A DNA stretch of 64,000 nucleotides from Cydia pomonella (lineage: Eukaryota > Arthropoda > Insecta > Lepidoptera > Tortricidae): assembly GCF_033807575.1 (NCBI RefSeq), contig NC_084726.1, positions 11,780,001-11,844,000 of the forward strand, read 5' to 3'. Below are positions 1 to 9,809 of this stretch, in pieces (within the stretch, counting starts at the first letter, position 1; the number at the start of each line of letters is the position of its first letter). Position numbers and translations under genes: made by a program. The notes under the pieces are model-generated. The model made no database searches. It worked only from the letters and a program-made list of their open reading frames with translations, and had not been told where the DNA came from.

Positions 1-4
1 CGTA

Positions 5-277
5 TATACTTCATTTCATTTACCATGGCGGGATTCGACTTGAGACTATCATTAGACGTAAACAATACAAGTAGTGACAAAAAAAAGATGGCCGGCAAAC
101 TTTTTTTGCGGTGTCGTGTCTTACATGTAATTGTCCAGTGTTGATCCTTTTGTGTTATTATTTGACCACACGCTCGCTTTGAAGCGCAGAGCTCGTAAAG
201 CAATTTTTATACAATAGATCAACATTATTTGTGCAGTTTCAAGTTGAATCCCGCCATGGTAAATGAAATGGGGTATA
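5..277. mobile_element. MITE F, TA-flanked inverted-repeat element
   Basis: Positions 5-46 and 236-277 are near-perfect inverted repeats of about 42 bp; a shared core is CATTTCATTTACCATGGCGG. Both outer ends read TATA, which fits insertion at a TA dinucleotide (Tc1/mariner-type). The roughly 190-bp interior has no ORF. Superfamily is inferred from the TA flank only. Confidence 0.75.
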
Positions 278-280
278 GTT

Positions 281-605
281 TTTTGTCAAAAATTTCATTT
301 TTGATACAAGTTTCTATCGCTGACTGTACTTTCCTTTCAACAGGCAACTAATATTTATCGAGACAATTCTAACAACCCCAAATACAAAATGTTTTATCAC
401 AGAGTTCATATTATGGCCACCTCCAGTGTCCATCATCAGATCAGCCCGATGCTACCATAATAATAATTATTATAATTGTTGGTGCAATAAAGAATATTTA
501 CTTACTTACTTACTTACTTATCGCACTGTCACCCAACTTACATATGTATGTGAAATTTCAGCATAATTAAAAGTAGGTATAATTAAACTTGTAAGATTTG
601 ACACG
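281..605. repeat. Interspersed repeat X, copy 1, with a nested LINE-type tail
   Basis: Matches two other places in the window (9783-9809 plus 11182-11350, and 51290-51845). Shared landmarks are TCGCTGACTGTACTTT, CAGATCAGC and CACTGTCACCC. About 455-521 is extra relative to copy 3 and ends in a run of TTAC units after AATAAAG-like sequence, so it is a short 3' LINE or SINE tail inserted into X. X itself has no coding capacity that I can see. Confidence 0.7.
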
Positions 606-626
606 AACATACATACAGATTTTTTA

Positions 627-662
627 TATTATAGGACATTATTACACAAATTGAGTAAGTAA
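627..662 (-). repeat. 3' tip of a SINE-C copy
   Basis: A 36-bp stretch matches the 3' end of SINE-C on the minus strand (TAGGACATTATTACACAAAT and following). It is a tiny truncated remnant. Confidence 0.45.
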
Positions 663-721
663 GTCCACTCCTTCTTGGTGTCTTAAGTAAACAAAGGTTT
701 GGAGGAAACACTTCTTTTTAT

Positions 722-1040
722 TGCTCGCGTTGTCCCGGCATTTTGCCACGGCTCATGGGAGCCTGGGGTCCGCTTGACTACAAATCCCAAGATTTGGCGT
801 AGGCACTAGCACGAAAGCGACTGCCATCTGACCTTCCAACCCAGAGGATAAACTAGGCCTTGTTCGGGTTAGTCCGGTTTCCTCACGATGTTTTCCTTCA
901 CCGAAAAGCGACTGGTAAATATCATATGAAATTTTGTACCTACATAAGTTCCGAATATCGCATTGGTACAAGCTGGGGTTTGAACCCGCGACCTCCGTAT
1001 TGCAAGTCGCACGCTCTTACCGCTAGGCAACCAGCTCTTG
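722..1040 (-). mobile_element. SINE-B (tRNA-headed), near full length
   Basis: On the minus strand it starts with a tRNA-like head (GGCCTAGCGG..., box B-like GGTTCAAACCC) and ends in a body containing ACCCCAGGCTCCCATGAGCC and a GCGAGCAA tail. The same sequence is at 37816-38146 on the plus strand. Being non-coding, it would depend on LINE reverse transcriptase, with RNA polymerase III transcription from the tRNA-like boxes. Confidence 0.8.
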
Positions 1041-1196
1041 TTTATTAAAGCTTACAGCGTGTTCTTATCGTTAAGCTGCCTTAGGTGCAAGAGAGGGAGA
1101 TGGGTCATTAGACATTACAAATCTTTTTTTTTATTATGTTCGGGAACGTTCTATACTGATACAATTGTTTCGGATACTATTACCATTCATATTACA

Positions 1197-1345
1197 ATAA
1201 ATACTTAAATACATAGAAAACACCCATGACTCAGGAACAAATATTCGTACTCATCACACAAATAAATGACTTTACCAGGTTTTGAACCCAGAACCATCGG
1301 CTTCATAGGCAGGGTCACTACCCACTAGGCCAGACAGGTCATGAA
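1197..1345 (-). mobile_element. SINE-C, 5' portion
   Basis: The minus strand carries the tRNA-like head (GGCCTAGTGGGTAGTGACCC with a GGTTCAAAACC box) followed by about 100 bp of SINE-C body. It is truncated before the 3' end. The head is 5' degenerate at the GACGACCGGTC tip. Confidence 0.7.
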
Positions 1346-1389
1346 TATTGCAAGCTAAATAAAAAAGGTACTAAAATAATTAATAATTA

Positions 1390-2416
1390 TTAGCAGGTGG
1401 ATGAGGTGAAATATCTCGGTCTAATAATAGACTCCGGTCTTACATGGGGTTCTCACATTGACACCCTGTGCAGTCGGCTCTCATCTGCATGTTTTGCGCT
1501 TGGTAGATTGCGTCCTAGCCTTAATACCGAGAATGTGAAAAAAGCCTACTACGGCTACTTTCATTCACTTCTCGCTTATGGTGTCGACCTCTGGGGTAAT
1601 GCTGCAGAGCGAGAAAGAGCGTTCAAGCTACAAAGACGAGCGATCCGAGTCGTCGCGGGCGTTCCGTGGGATAGTGATGCAAGAAAATTGTTCCAGGAGT
1701 ACAAGATTCTGACACTACCAAGTCTGTATATCCTGGAAATTGCAAAATACGTACGAACGCACTTAGACCAATTCTCCACATACGGGGACGTTCATAATCG
1801 CAACACAAGGCAGCGAAATAAATTGCGACCACCCCTGACTAGACTGGCAAAATCTAAAAAACTTCTGCACTCAATTGGCCCTAGAGTGTATAATGCGATA
1901 CCGGATGATATAAGAAAGTCTAATAGTAGTAGAACGTTAGAAGACAAACTAAAGCTTAAGTTGATTACGGATGCACTATACTCTGTAAATGATTTCTTTC
2001 GGCCATCTGAGACCACCTGATTACTTGCCCAAGACCAATGTAAATACGAAGAATAATAGCTGTTAAGTAGTGTAAGATTGTTATTTATTAAACTATTTAT
2101 TTAGTTATTTTAAACTTAAAACAAAAAAAAATATAATTAATTGCATGTGATAGAAATAAGTTACACTTAAAAAAAAAAATTTTTTGTTCATTAAAAATTA
2201 TAATTATATTTGAATATTATATAAATCTTATTAATTCTTCTTAAAATAATTTAAAATAATTCGACCCGTAATGATAATGAACTTTGAAATAATTATATTT
2301 GTGTAAATAATGTTTTCATCTATAAAATAATAATGTGCGATTAAATAGATATAATGAGTTGACATGTAAAATAACTATATTTTATCAATAAAGTTTTGAT
2401 TGATTGATTGATTGAT
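1390..2416 (+). mobile_element. 5'-truncated LINE with TGAT-repeat 3' tail
   Basis: This contains the ORF2 relic at 1397-2020, then an AT-rich 3' UTR with AATAAAG near 2390 and a GATT-repeat tail at 2397-2416. Microsatellite-like 3' tails are typical of CR1-group LINEs. A minus-strand copy of the same tail type begins at 42133. The left boundary is approximate. Confidence 0.75.
1397..2020 (+). pseudogene. LINE ORF2 C-terminal relic (CR1/Jockey group)
   Basis: A 207-codon open stretch carries the region after the reverse-transcriptase catalytic core. It opens with VDEVKYLGLIIDSGLTW (RT motif E and start of the thumb), then the SYFHSLLAYG-type block (here YFHSLLAYGVDLWG), and LQRRAIRVVAGV. It ends in the usual NRNTRQRNKL...RVYNAIPD block. 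The YADD/FADD catalytic motif and the whole endonuclease are absent, so this is a 5'-truncated, inactive copy. The listed start is simply where the frame opens; there is no true start codon. The same blocks occur in ORF2 of the near-complete element at 55337-58168 (YFHSIMSYGILLWGSA, LQKRAIRAI), so the two belong to related clades. The reading frame is uninterrupted, suggesting a fairly recent insertion. Confidence 0.85.
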
Positions 2417-2504
2417 TAGCATTTTTGCCTTGGTACAACAATTGTGAAAAAAGCTTTTTATAAATGTAACCCTTCATATTTCACCGCATAAATTAAATTA
2501 TTTC

Positions 2505-3113
2505 CTCGCAATATAATATTCCTGAATGACACGTGTGACGCAACGTCCGTGATTCCTGAACACTTAGCCCCCGGGCCGGAAAGCGGTCGTGTCCCCAAAC
2601 CTTTCATTGCTAACACATTCTCGGGAAAGGTAAGCTGAAAACGTGGAAAAGTAAATAAACTTTGTGATTATGTTTCTGCATGTTACGGTTGCGATTTAAT
2701 CTCGTTTTATTTCGTAATAGTAGTAATGACTGCTGCATAATGATACGCATTAAAATGCGAGTGTGAGTTTATGAAACGAGCTGAAAGCGAGTGATCATAG
2801 TAAACATTATGATGATGTGAAAATTCTGTATATTACGGTTACTTTTTATTGTTTTTTTTTATTTCACGATATTAGTTTATGTGACTGTTATATAATGAAA
2901 GACAATAATACATGAGTGTAAGTTTAACCTCTAAACCTCACTCTAGTAGCGATAGAGGTATATGAATAATTTACATTTTAAATAATATAATATAAATTAT
3001 TTATACACAATATTATATTCGTAAATGACACGTGTAACGCGACGTTCCTGATTCTGAAACACTTTCTTGGAAAAGGTAAGCTGAAACGTGGAAGTAAAAA
3101 TATGAACAAACAT
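2505..3113. repeat. Imperfect direct duplication in AT-rich DNA
   Basis: Segments 2505-2668 and 3000-3113 share, in the same order, AATATAATATT-like sequence, TGACACGTGT, a CGACGT-like core and AAAGGTAAGCTGAAA followed by ACGTGGAA. The first copy carries extra GC-rich sequence (CCCCCGGGCCGG). The intervening DNA holds a second weaker echo (TATTACGGTTACTTTTT). No ORF. Function unknown; GGTAAGC resembles a splice donor in both copies. Confidence 0.5.
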
Positions 3114-3339
3114 TGTGATAACTGATAATATGAAAATTCTTTTTTCTATTGTTGTTTTTAACAAACGGTCCAGATTATAAGAAATCCTCAATAAAAGCGT
3201 CATTGTTACCATTTGTAAAAAATCTGGTTAAAAAGAAATAAATAAATAACGATATAAAAAAATCAATCAAATCAATCGATTGCAATCGATTAAAAAATGG
3301 CTGACTACAAATGCCTTTTATGACATGTCAGAATATTAT

Positions 3340-3660
3340 AATAATGATTTGAATTTTAATTTAATTTAATTTATTGGATGTATGAATTGTGTTGATTATT
3401 ACTATTTTATATTGTTATATTTTATATTATTTAAATTATTATTATAATTATAAAATTATAATAATAATTTAATTTAATTTATTGGATATTTGAATTGTTT
3501 TGATTATTTTTATACTGTTTTATTTTACTGTAATTGAATTTGATTATTATTATTTATTATCTTAATTGTACTTAAATTGACATCGACCTAATTATATATT
3601 GTATTACCTTTTGACATGTAAAATTTGTAATTTTATCAATAAAGGAATATGAATATGAAT
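3340..3660 (+). repeat. LINE 3' UTR remnant with GAATAT tail
   Basis: An AT-rich stretch with an internal duplication (TTTAATTTATTGGAT at about 3365 and 3475) ends TTGACATGTAAAAT...TTTATCAATAAAGG, then GAATAT repeats to 3660. The same TTGACATGTAAAAT...ATCAATAAAG arrangement ends the LINE at 1390-2416, so the clade is probably the same. No coding sequence remains. Confidence 0.6.
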
Positions 3661-3872
3661 ATAGGATGGTAATTTATTCCTTATAATTGTGCCTTATAAA
3701 GGGTTAATAATAAAATATTGCAGCGCGACATTACTGCCGACTGCATTTCGTAGATAAGATTTTTTTTTTACAATATCAATCTTTATGCTAGTCGTAATTT
3801 GTGGTTTTTAAACGCATCAGATATAATGTGTAGTTAAATGAAGGTTTCATTTAATTTTAACTAACTTTATTT

Positions 3873-4045
3873 GACTGTGGGTCCACGGGGTCCCAGCTTG
3901 CACAAGTTTTTTTGCAAAAATCGCGAAGCGTCTGGTTGATGTAACTGGTGACCGAAGAGCTGGCGGCTTCCTCGCACAACGTATCAGCATCGTGATACAA
4001 CGAGGAAATGCCACCAGTATCCTTGGTACAAAGCCTTAAGGATCT
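3873..4045 (+). pseudogene. Relic of the 'IQRGN' C-terminal module of a retroelement
   Basis: In two frames the translation gives TVGPRGPSLHKFF and then RLVDVTGDRRAGGFLAQRIS followed by IVIQRGNATSILGTKP. The same module is better preserved at 53797-54153 and recurs at 11548-11722 and 27818-27866. A frameshift near 3915 separates the two parts. The function of the module is not assigned here; see the entry at 53797. Confidence 0.6.
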
Positions 4046-4325
4046 ATTTTAGATTTAAGCCAGCTATAGTAATCCTCTGTACATATCCATTAGGTATATT
4101 GTTATTTGAAATAGAAAGCATGAAGCAAATATTTAATGCTGCAAACAGTAACTCATATTCAAAAACATATAACATTTTTCGTGTTTATTTTTGCAGTTAG
4201 TCAACAGCAACTTTTAAAACGCAAGTTTTTTTTATTAAACTCGTCATCATTTCAGTTTAAAATAAAATAGACATCCAGACAAAAACATTCAACAATTTGT
4301 ACACATTATTATTACTGTTTACAGT

Positions 4326-4556
4326 ACCGCTCGCCGTCGGCAGGGAGTTCATCCTCACACCTTAGAACCTAAATGGTCGCGTACTGTGCGGTTCAAGGGG
4401 AATTTCCTCCCGCGGACGCTCCGGCTGTGGAATGAGCTCCCTTCCGAGGTTTTCCCGAGGGTCTACAGTATAGGGTTCTTCAAAAAAGGAGTGTACAGGT
4501 TTTTAAAGTGTCGGCAACGCGCATGTAACACCTTTTGGAGTTGCAGGCGTCCATAG
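4326..4556 (+). pseudogene. LINE ORF2 extreme C-terminus (76 codons)
   Basis: The plus frame reads RRQGVHPHTLEPKWSRTVRF, then FLPRTLRLWNELPSEVFP, then GFFKKGVYRFLKCRQRACNT, and stops at 4554. This is the typical tail of lepidopteran Jockey/CR1-type ORF2 proteins, after the RT and thumb regions. It is truncated at its 5' side and has no catalytic residues. The same blocks appear in the relics at 42446-42981 (LWNELPSEVFP, GFFKKQVFRVLKG) and, on the minus strand, at 37412-37497. The sequence after the stop continues as the 3' UTR (to about 4625), and this UTR is what repeat D copies share at their 3' ends. The catalytic part is missing, so no activity is expected. Confidence 0.8.
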
Positions 4557-4625
4557 GCTGCGGTGACTGCTTACCATCAGGCGGGCCGTATGCTTGTTTG
4601 CCATCGTCGTGGTATTAAAAAAAAA
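4505..4625 (+). repeat. LINE 3' end shared with repeat D
   Basis: CGGCAACGCGCATGTAAC... through GGCGGGCCGTATGCTTGTTT to a poly-A run covers the last codons and 3' UTR of the LINE relic at 4326. The same 3' end occurs in repeat D at 34768-35135, 47712-48072 (minus) and, rearranged, at 19694-19822. Confidence 0.75.
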
Positions 4626-5117
4626 AGGTGATAAAAATACCATGTGCGGGTAGTTTGAAAAACTCGCGAGGCCTAGAATTTTATGTCAACTTTAGCCAGT
4701 TCTTCAGGTTCACGAGGACAAAGCCGTTCTAGAAACGCCGGAGGTAATTTTAAAGCAGAATAATACACGAATGTGTCATAATTTCTTAACAATAATACTA
4801 AATAGTGTAAGCAAATATGAATTTTAGGTTGGCAACATTCCGAAAACACCTAAATTAATGTGAGAGTAATGGGTAATGTTTCACGACCTGGCAACACGTT
4901 AGTTAGGAAGTGGCAGGGGTAAGCAGAAGCTAAGGAGAGTGTTGTACAGACTCGTTCACTTGGATTAGGGAAGTCAAAGAGACTACATCTTGATGGTAAC
5001 GGGTTGAGCAAAGTTAAAGAGGCACTTTCATTTTATAATTAGAGCAATGGGATATATTTATAATAAATGTATGTAAATGTATTAGTAAATAAGAAATGTA
5101 GAAGAGAGACCAAAACA

Positions 5118-5662
5118 AAGTATCTGTATCTTTAGGTATTTAAAAAAAGTAAACAAACAATTTGTACATTTTCAGGTAGTTTTAATATTTATTGATTAAT
5201 CAATTTTTTAATATTTATTGATTTTGACGACCGGTCTGGCCTAGTGGGTAGTGACCCTACCTATGAAGCCGATGGTCCCGGGTTCAAATCCTGGTAAGGG
5301 CATTTATTCGTGTGATGAGCATGGACATTTGTTCCTGAGTCATGGGTGTTTTCTATGTATTTAAGTATTTATAAATATTTATATATTATATATATCGTTG
5401 TCTAAGTACCCTCAACACAAGCCTTATTGAGCTTACTGTGGGACTTAGTCAATTTGTGTAATAATGTCCTATAATATTTATTATTATTATTTATTATTAT
5501 TATCAACCAAATACAAAACCGCCTGGAACTGTCACTGAACGACCTTATTTTAAACCTACATTATTTGATCATGTAATGTTTTCATCTACCCTCAACTGGC
5601 TTAAGGAGCCATTTGAGGGTAGATTTTGTTTACCTTTTTTTAAATACCTAAAGATACAGAGT
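5118..5662. mobile_element. Inverted-repeat element split by a SINE-C insertion
   Basis: The arm CTGTATCTTTAGGTATTTAA (about 5124) recurs inverted at about 5636-5655 (TTAAATACCTAAAGATACAG). A smaller hairpin lies just inside the right arm (TCTACCCTCAA at 5586 and its complement at 5614). SINE-C 5226-5510 sits in the interior. Probably a MITE; target duplication not resolved. Confidence 0.55.
5226..5510 (+). mobile_element. SINE-C (tRNA-headed), full length
   Basis: The head GACGACCGGTCTGGCCTAG, box B-like GGGTTCAAATCC at 5280 and body TTATTCGTGTGATGAGCA lead to the 3' end GTAATAATGTCCTATAATA followed by a TTATTA repeat. This is the best-preserved of about eight copies (also 27004, 30827, 32519, 49730, 53472, 61865, partial at 1197). 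Confidence 0.85.
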
Positions 5663-5794
5663 ATAGAGATAATCTCACCCGGAAAAATATTTTTCCTTAA
5701 CCATAAATCTGTGGTACTTGACATTTTCTCCATCGCACACCCGTTTTCCGAATACTTTGTATTAGAATAAGCATTAGAAATATAATGTATTTAC

Positions 5795-6067
5795 TTACAG
5801 TATAACCACACTACCACGGCTGCTGAAGTGGTGGAGTATGTACACCAGAAGACCGGCTACACGCTGAGGGTGTTCCAGCTTAGATCGCGCCACTACGTGC
5901 ACGTGCACTTCAAGTCTCGTGGTGCACGTGCCGCGACCGCTGCAGGGGACCATCGAATGCGCCGACTTCTGGCCGGATGGTTTCGTTTTTCGAAGATTCC
6001 AGGGCAAACTGTCGAATCCGACACAAGAGCAGATGATTCAACGGAGCCACGCCATTTTGTCGCGTAA
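5795..6067 (+). pseudogene. ORF1-like domain relic with a frameshift
   Basis: The frame starting near 5800 reads NTTTAAEVVEYVHQKTGYTL, then RVFQLRSRHYVHVHFKS. It then breaks near 5910 and continues in another frame as LVVHVPRPLQGTIECADFW, PDGFVFRRFQGKL and a stop at 6065-6067. I associate this module (QLRSRH...FVV.VPR......FWP.G..FRRF.G) with the C-terminal part of ORF1 proteins of some lepidopteran retroelements, but the exact family is uncertain. Both halves run to a common stop, so only one indel need be assumed. It lies between the inverted-repeat element (5118-5662) and SINE-A (6111) with no matching ORF2 nearby, so it is an isolated fragment. Confidence 0.5.
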
Positions 6068-6110
6068 ATAGTGTTAGTTTTTAAGTTTATTAAATGCATA
6101 TATATGTTAG

Positions 6111-6420
6111 GAAGCGGTGGTGGCCGACTGAATATGACGTCCGACTTTCAATCCGGAGGTCGCGGGTTCAAATCCTGGCTCGTACCAATGAGTTTTTCGG
6201 AACTTATGTACGAAATGTCATTTGATATTTACCACTAGCTTTTCGGTGAAGGAAAACATCGTGAGGAAACCTGCATGCATCTGCGAAGAAATTCAAAGGT
6301 GTATGTGAAGTCCCCAATCCGCATTGGGCTAGCGTGGGGACTATAGCCCGAGCCCTCTCGCGCATGAGAGGAGGCCTGTGCCCAGCAGTGGGACGTATAT
6401 AGGCTGAATTATTATATTAT
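6111..6420 (+). mobile_element. SINE-A (tRNA-headed), full length
   Basis: The head GCGGTGGTGGCC...ATATGACGTCCG leads to box B GGGTTCAAATCC, then a body shared with SINE-B (TTCGGAACTTATGTACGAAA, GCTTTTCGGTGAAGGAAAAC). The specific 3' half is GAGGAGGCCTGTGCCCAGCA...ATAGGCTGAATTATTA. Other copies: 12941-13240 and 14462-14868. Confidence 0.85.
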
Positions 6421-6472
6421 TTTATTATATACATATGTTAGTCTGTCGACTGTCTTCAATGAGTACTGAGAT

Positions 6473-6701
6473 ACTTCGGTCACATAGCTCGCAGAGACCC
6501 TTGCAACTTGGATATACTTGTGGTTGTTTGAAAGGTGGACGGCAGACGGCCTAGAGGACCAAGTCCATCGAGATGGTGTGTCAAATATCCGCCCAGATGG
6601 ACATCACACTGAGCAACACTTTCCACATAGCAACCGACAGGGAGAAGTGGAGAGCTGCCATCAGGAAAATTAGCAAGCGGAGTCATGATCCTCAGCAGTG
6701 A
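6473..6701 (+). pseudogene. LINE ORF C-terminal relic (RTE/Jockey-like)
   Basis: The plus frames give YFGHIARRDPCNLDILVVV, then KVDGRRPRGPSPSRW. After a frame change they give ATDREKWRAAIRKISKRSHD followed by PQQ and a stop at 6699. This matches the C-terminal GH..R......L....V.G.R.RGR...RW and DR..WR blocks of LINE polymerases, which are intact in the RTE protein at 21849-24959 (RWFGHVERMSERR, GRGRPRRTFSD, DRSKWKSVVSAYP). In-frame stops and at least one indel make it dead. No catalytic domain is present. Confidence 0.7.
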
Positions 6702-6773
6702 GGGACCGACTTAGACGAAGAGTCAGTCTTTAGGTAGCTATACCTAATTATAAGAATAACATAACATTGACGG

Positions 6774-6893
6774 CCTCCTTACTTACTTACTGCTGTGGCG
6801 CAGTGACCCGAAGTGGATCTTGACCTCCGACACCAAAGACCGCCATGCTTCTCTGTCCAAAACCGTTTCTGTCCAGTTGACATCTTAACACAA
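6774..6893 (-). pseudogene. LINE 3' end relic with TTAC/GTAA tail
   Basis: On the minus strand the fragment encodes LDREAWRSL...KIHFGSLRHSSK and ends in GTAAGTAAGTAA. It is a close relative of the plus-strand relic at 8013-8153 (LDREAWRSLVLEAKIHFGSL). Only the last 30-40 codons survive. Confidence 0.65.
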
Positions 6894-7009
6894 TTTTTTT
6901 TTTTAATGTAAAGTTTAGCTAGCTAAAAAGGAAAAATATGGCAAATATAAACATTGTAAATATGCTAGATTTAAGTGAACTAATATTGTAGGCCTTATAC
7001 GCAAATTAT

Positions 7010-7098
7010 AGGGTCGGCAACGCGCATGCAATTCCTCTGGAGCTGCAGGCGTACATAGGCTACGGAAACTGCTTACCAACAGGCGGGCAGTATGCAAT
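7010..7098 (+). repeat. LINE/repeat-D 3' end fragment
   Basis: GTCGGCAACGCGCATGCAAT through TACCAACAGGCGGGCAGTAT matches the shared 3' end of repeat D and the LINE relic at 4505-4625. Degenerate, no coding frame. Confidence 0.65.
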
Positions 7099-8012
7099 AT
7101 TACCTTTCATAAATTATTGTAACATTATTAACATTAATGTGAAACCATAAAAAAATACTTTCATCATGACATCATCCCCAATTTCTCTAACCCTTCAACA
7201 CACTCGCGGAAATCCAAAATGGGAATTATTTCCACATAACATAATATTCCCGTAAATATAAGTTCAAGCACCATAAATTCGAGACACTCGACACCTCGGC
7301 CGGAAGTCACTCGTTTCCCGCCAAAAACGCGAGTAATTTTTTCACCGACGCTTAAGCCGTTATGGCGACGGTTCCGGTCACAGTATACAGATTTAATTGC
7401 GTGTTTTGGGTCATAGATAAAGTTGCCATACATCCCGTATATACGGGACCGTCAGCGTATTTAAATATCACGTCCCGTATTTGTCCCGGTCCCGTTTTTG
7501 TCCCGTACATCAATATCGCTATACGCAGAATACCTATATAACTGGGTTACAATCATCTCTGTTTAACCACCTTGTTTCCACCATATATTTCTCTATGTTC
7601 TAATATTCTCAGTTGCTATTTTCAGCAACTTTAACACGATTAACATGGCCTTTTAGGTTAGCTGTCATACCCGTCAACCAGATGGCGCTGGCAACCAACG
7701 CAAGTGCCGCGCCGTGCCGCAAGTCGCGAGGCCGTGCCGTACAGCTACGATCGTGGCCCACAAATGGTCTCACCGGAAGATCAGCTGGCTCTCGGGTCAG
7801 TATTATGCTGAGGTGAGCCTATTTCGTTGTATTATGTAAATAAGTTTTAAATGACCCAAAATATTACTTTTGTACGTATGATAGTGTATTACGAATTAAA
7901 TGACTTGTTTGGACTTATTTATGTTAGGGCACGGGACATAGCAATATTACCTACATTACATAGCTAATCCGACCGACACCGTCCGTGACCGTCTGGACGC
8001 CCCAGATACCGC
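7099..8012. other. Unassigned stretch
   Basis: No gene recognised. At 7432-7515 there is a run of variant CCCGTAT/GTCCCG motifs, reminiscent of the CCCGC-rich stretch at 15320-15740. A 67-codon plus frame at 7613-7816 (arginine-rich, LRSWPTNGLTGRSAGSR) has no support beyond being open and could be a degraded element. Confidence 0.4.
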
Positions 8013-8153
8013 TGGAGATGTGAAGTGCAAAAGGACCTTAGGGAACTCGGTGCCGTCGACTGGACAAAAACGGCTTTGGACAGAGAAGCATGGCGGTCTT
8101 TAGTGTTGGAGGCCAAGATCCACTTCGGGTCGCTGCGCCAAAGCAGTAAGTAA
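8013..8153 (+). pseudogene. LINE ORF C-terminal relic with AGTA tail
   Basis: The frame reads WRCEVQKDLRELGAVDWTKT, then ALDREAWRSLVLEAKIHFGS and LRQSSK, with the stop at 8151 lying inside a GTAAGTAAGTA tail. This is the last part of a LINE polymerase ORF (DR..WR motif) that terminates directly in the microsatellite-like 3' tail, as in RTE-type elements. The minus-strand fragment at 6774-6893 is the same family. The upstream portion is missing, so only about 46 codons survive. Confidence 0.7.
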
Positions 8154-8356
8154 GTACATAGCCAATATTCTTAATATTGCAGATCTCTTTTTATACAAAA
8201 CTATTATATTTATAAAGTTAGGTATTATATTATGGTATCTGAAGCTACATAAACTAATTACAGGCATAGATATACCTTATCCTATTGTAAGTACAAAGTT
8301 TCAGAGCCATCCAGCTAGTCTTATTCTTACATGTATAGAAAAACCGAAGCCTTAAA

Positions 8357-8521
8357 CTTATTGTTCCTCGACACCGTACAGGTTTCATGTCGAATTCCTT
8401 TACCATCCAGGCAATCCGGCTGTGGAATGATCCACAATCTCTTTCCACAGGGGTGTGTAATGTTTTTAATAATAACAATTTGCGAAATTTCATTTTTCAT
8501 AATTTGAATTGCGAATTATGA
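8357..8521 (+). pseudogene. LINE ORF2 C-terminal relic
   Basis: A 54-codon frame reads LIVPRHRTGFMSNSFTIQAI, then RLWNDPQSLSTGVCNVFNNN and NLRNFIFHNLNCEL before the stop at 8519. The pattern R.RTGF..NSFT.QAIRLWN is the C-terminal end of Jockey-type ORF2 proteins. There is no upstream RT. A fainter echo (HPIPQSCGMWNN) may exist at 9400-9440. Confidence 0.5.
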
Positions 8522-9640
8522 TTTGGTATAAAAACAAATACAATAAAAACGAATTGCATAATTTCGAAAGTAATTATAGTTTAGTAGCATAGTAATGTAT
8601 TTGCATAACAGGCAACCAGTATAATGTTCACTCTGTATACTATTTTATACTCAGAACCGTTTTTATTCATGAAAACCAACAGCATAATGTTGAAGGTGTG
8701 GTTTCACAATCAAACCACGGCAAATCGTTCATAAACTTTATTTGATTGAGTTTGCTGAAAGGTTAACAACACTGAATTACTAATTAATAAAAAAACTTAA
8801 ACATTATATTTGCATGGAACATAATCGATTTTTTTAAGCGTCAAACTGACCTAATTCCGTACTTCACGTCTGTCGACATATATCATTTTACCGCAAAGCA
8901 GCGGCCAGTGTGAGTTGGAACCTCTGTGGTTCCTAAGGGATTCAGATAAACTTCATATAAACGCCTAGTGAAAATGAACAAGCAAAAATACAATTTCCGA
9001 GACATATGGTTCTGCCCATATGTATATGGTCGCAGTTCTACCTAACACTCCTCCTCGCTGCGCTCGTCGTCGTACCTAACGGCGACCAGCTTTAAAGTTG
9101 AAAAGGTAGATTGTTGTATAATTTAATAGTTTGATTGACACCAAGTATATCATAGAACACTATGTCACCATTCGTTAAAATTTAGTACTATATTTTAATT
9201 ATTATACGAAATGTATGTTATAACAAGTAAAATTATTCCTAAGGATTGTTATGAAGAATGTTTTTATGATTATAGAGCATTCTGTCATTAAATTAGTATG
9301 ACTAACAACTTTATATGTTTTGTTTTTATACATAATGTTTATTATGAGTTTCAATAGTAGTTAAATGAAATTATGCTAAAAGTTTGTATTAAAATTGAAC
9401 GGCACCCCATTCCACAGTCGTGTGGCATGTGGAATAATTCATCATGCTACGAGTACATTCCGCTTCTAAAACCCGACCCATTTTTATTAGGTAACTCTTT
9501 CATACTCTTATTATCTCCGACTGTGATTTCCTGTTCTCTGACGTCACGTGACGTAGCTCACGCCTCGCTTGTCAGAAGAGAACGTCGGTGATTTAAGGTC
9601 GTATCTGTTGACCCAGTTAAGGGATATACGATCTTATTCC
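8522..9640. other. Unassigned AT-rich stretch
   Basis: No gene or clear element boundary recognised. 9020-9110 is somewhat GC-richer (CTCCTCGCTGCGCTCGTCG), with no supported function. Confidence 0.4.
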
Positions 9641-9765
9641 TGTGAACAGTCAAGTTGGGTGCCGGTAACCTATTCAGCGGGTTCTCTGTTTGTAGTCGCT
9701 TTATAACAAAGCGGGAAAAGGCTGGGATCTGCTACGAGCGTAGCGCTATGAAATGATAGCAGTGA
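9640..9765. repeat. Interspersed repeat with AGCGGG...AAAGCGGGAAAA
   Basis: Contains GTAACCTATTCAGCGGGTTC, then TCGCTTTATAACAAAGCGGG and AACGCTGG-like sequence. A second copy is at 44570-44660 (AACCCGCTCGGCGGGAGTCT...AAAGCGGGAAAACGCTGG). Non-coding. Family unknown. Confidence 0.5.
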
Positions 9766-9809
9766 TAAAAGTGAAAATTAAATAAGTTTTTGACAAAAAC
9801 TTCATTTTT

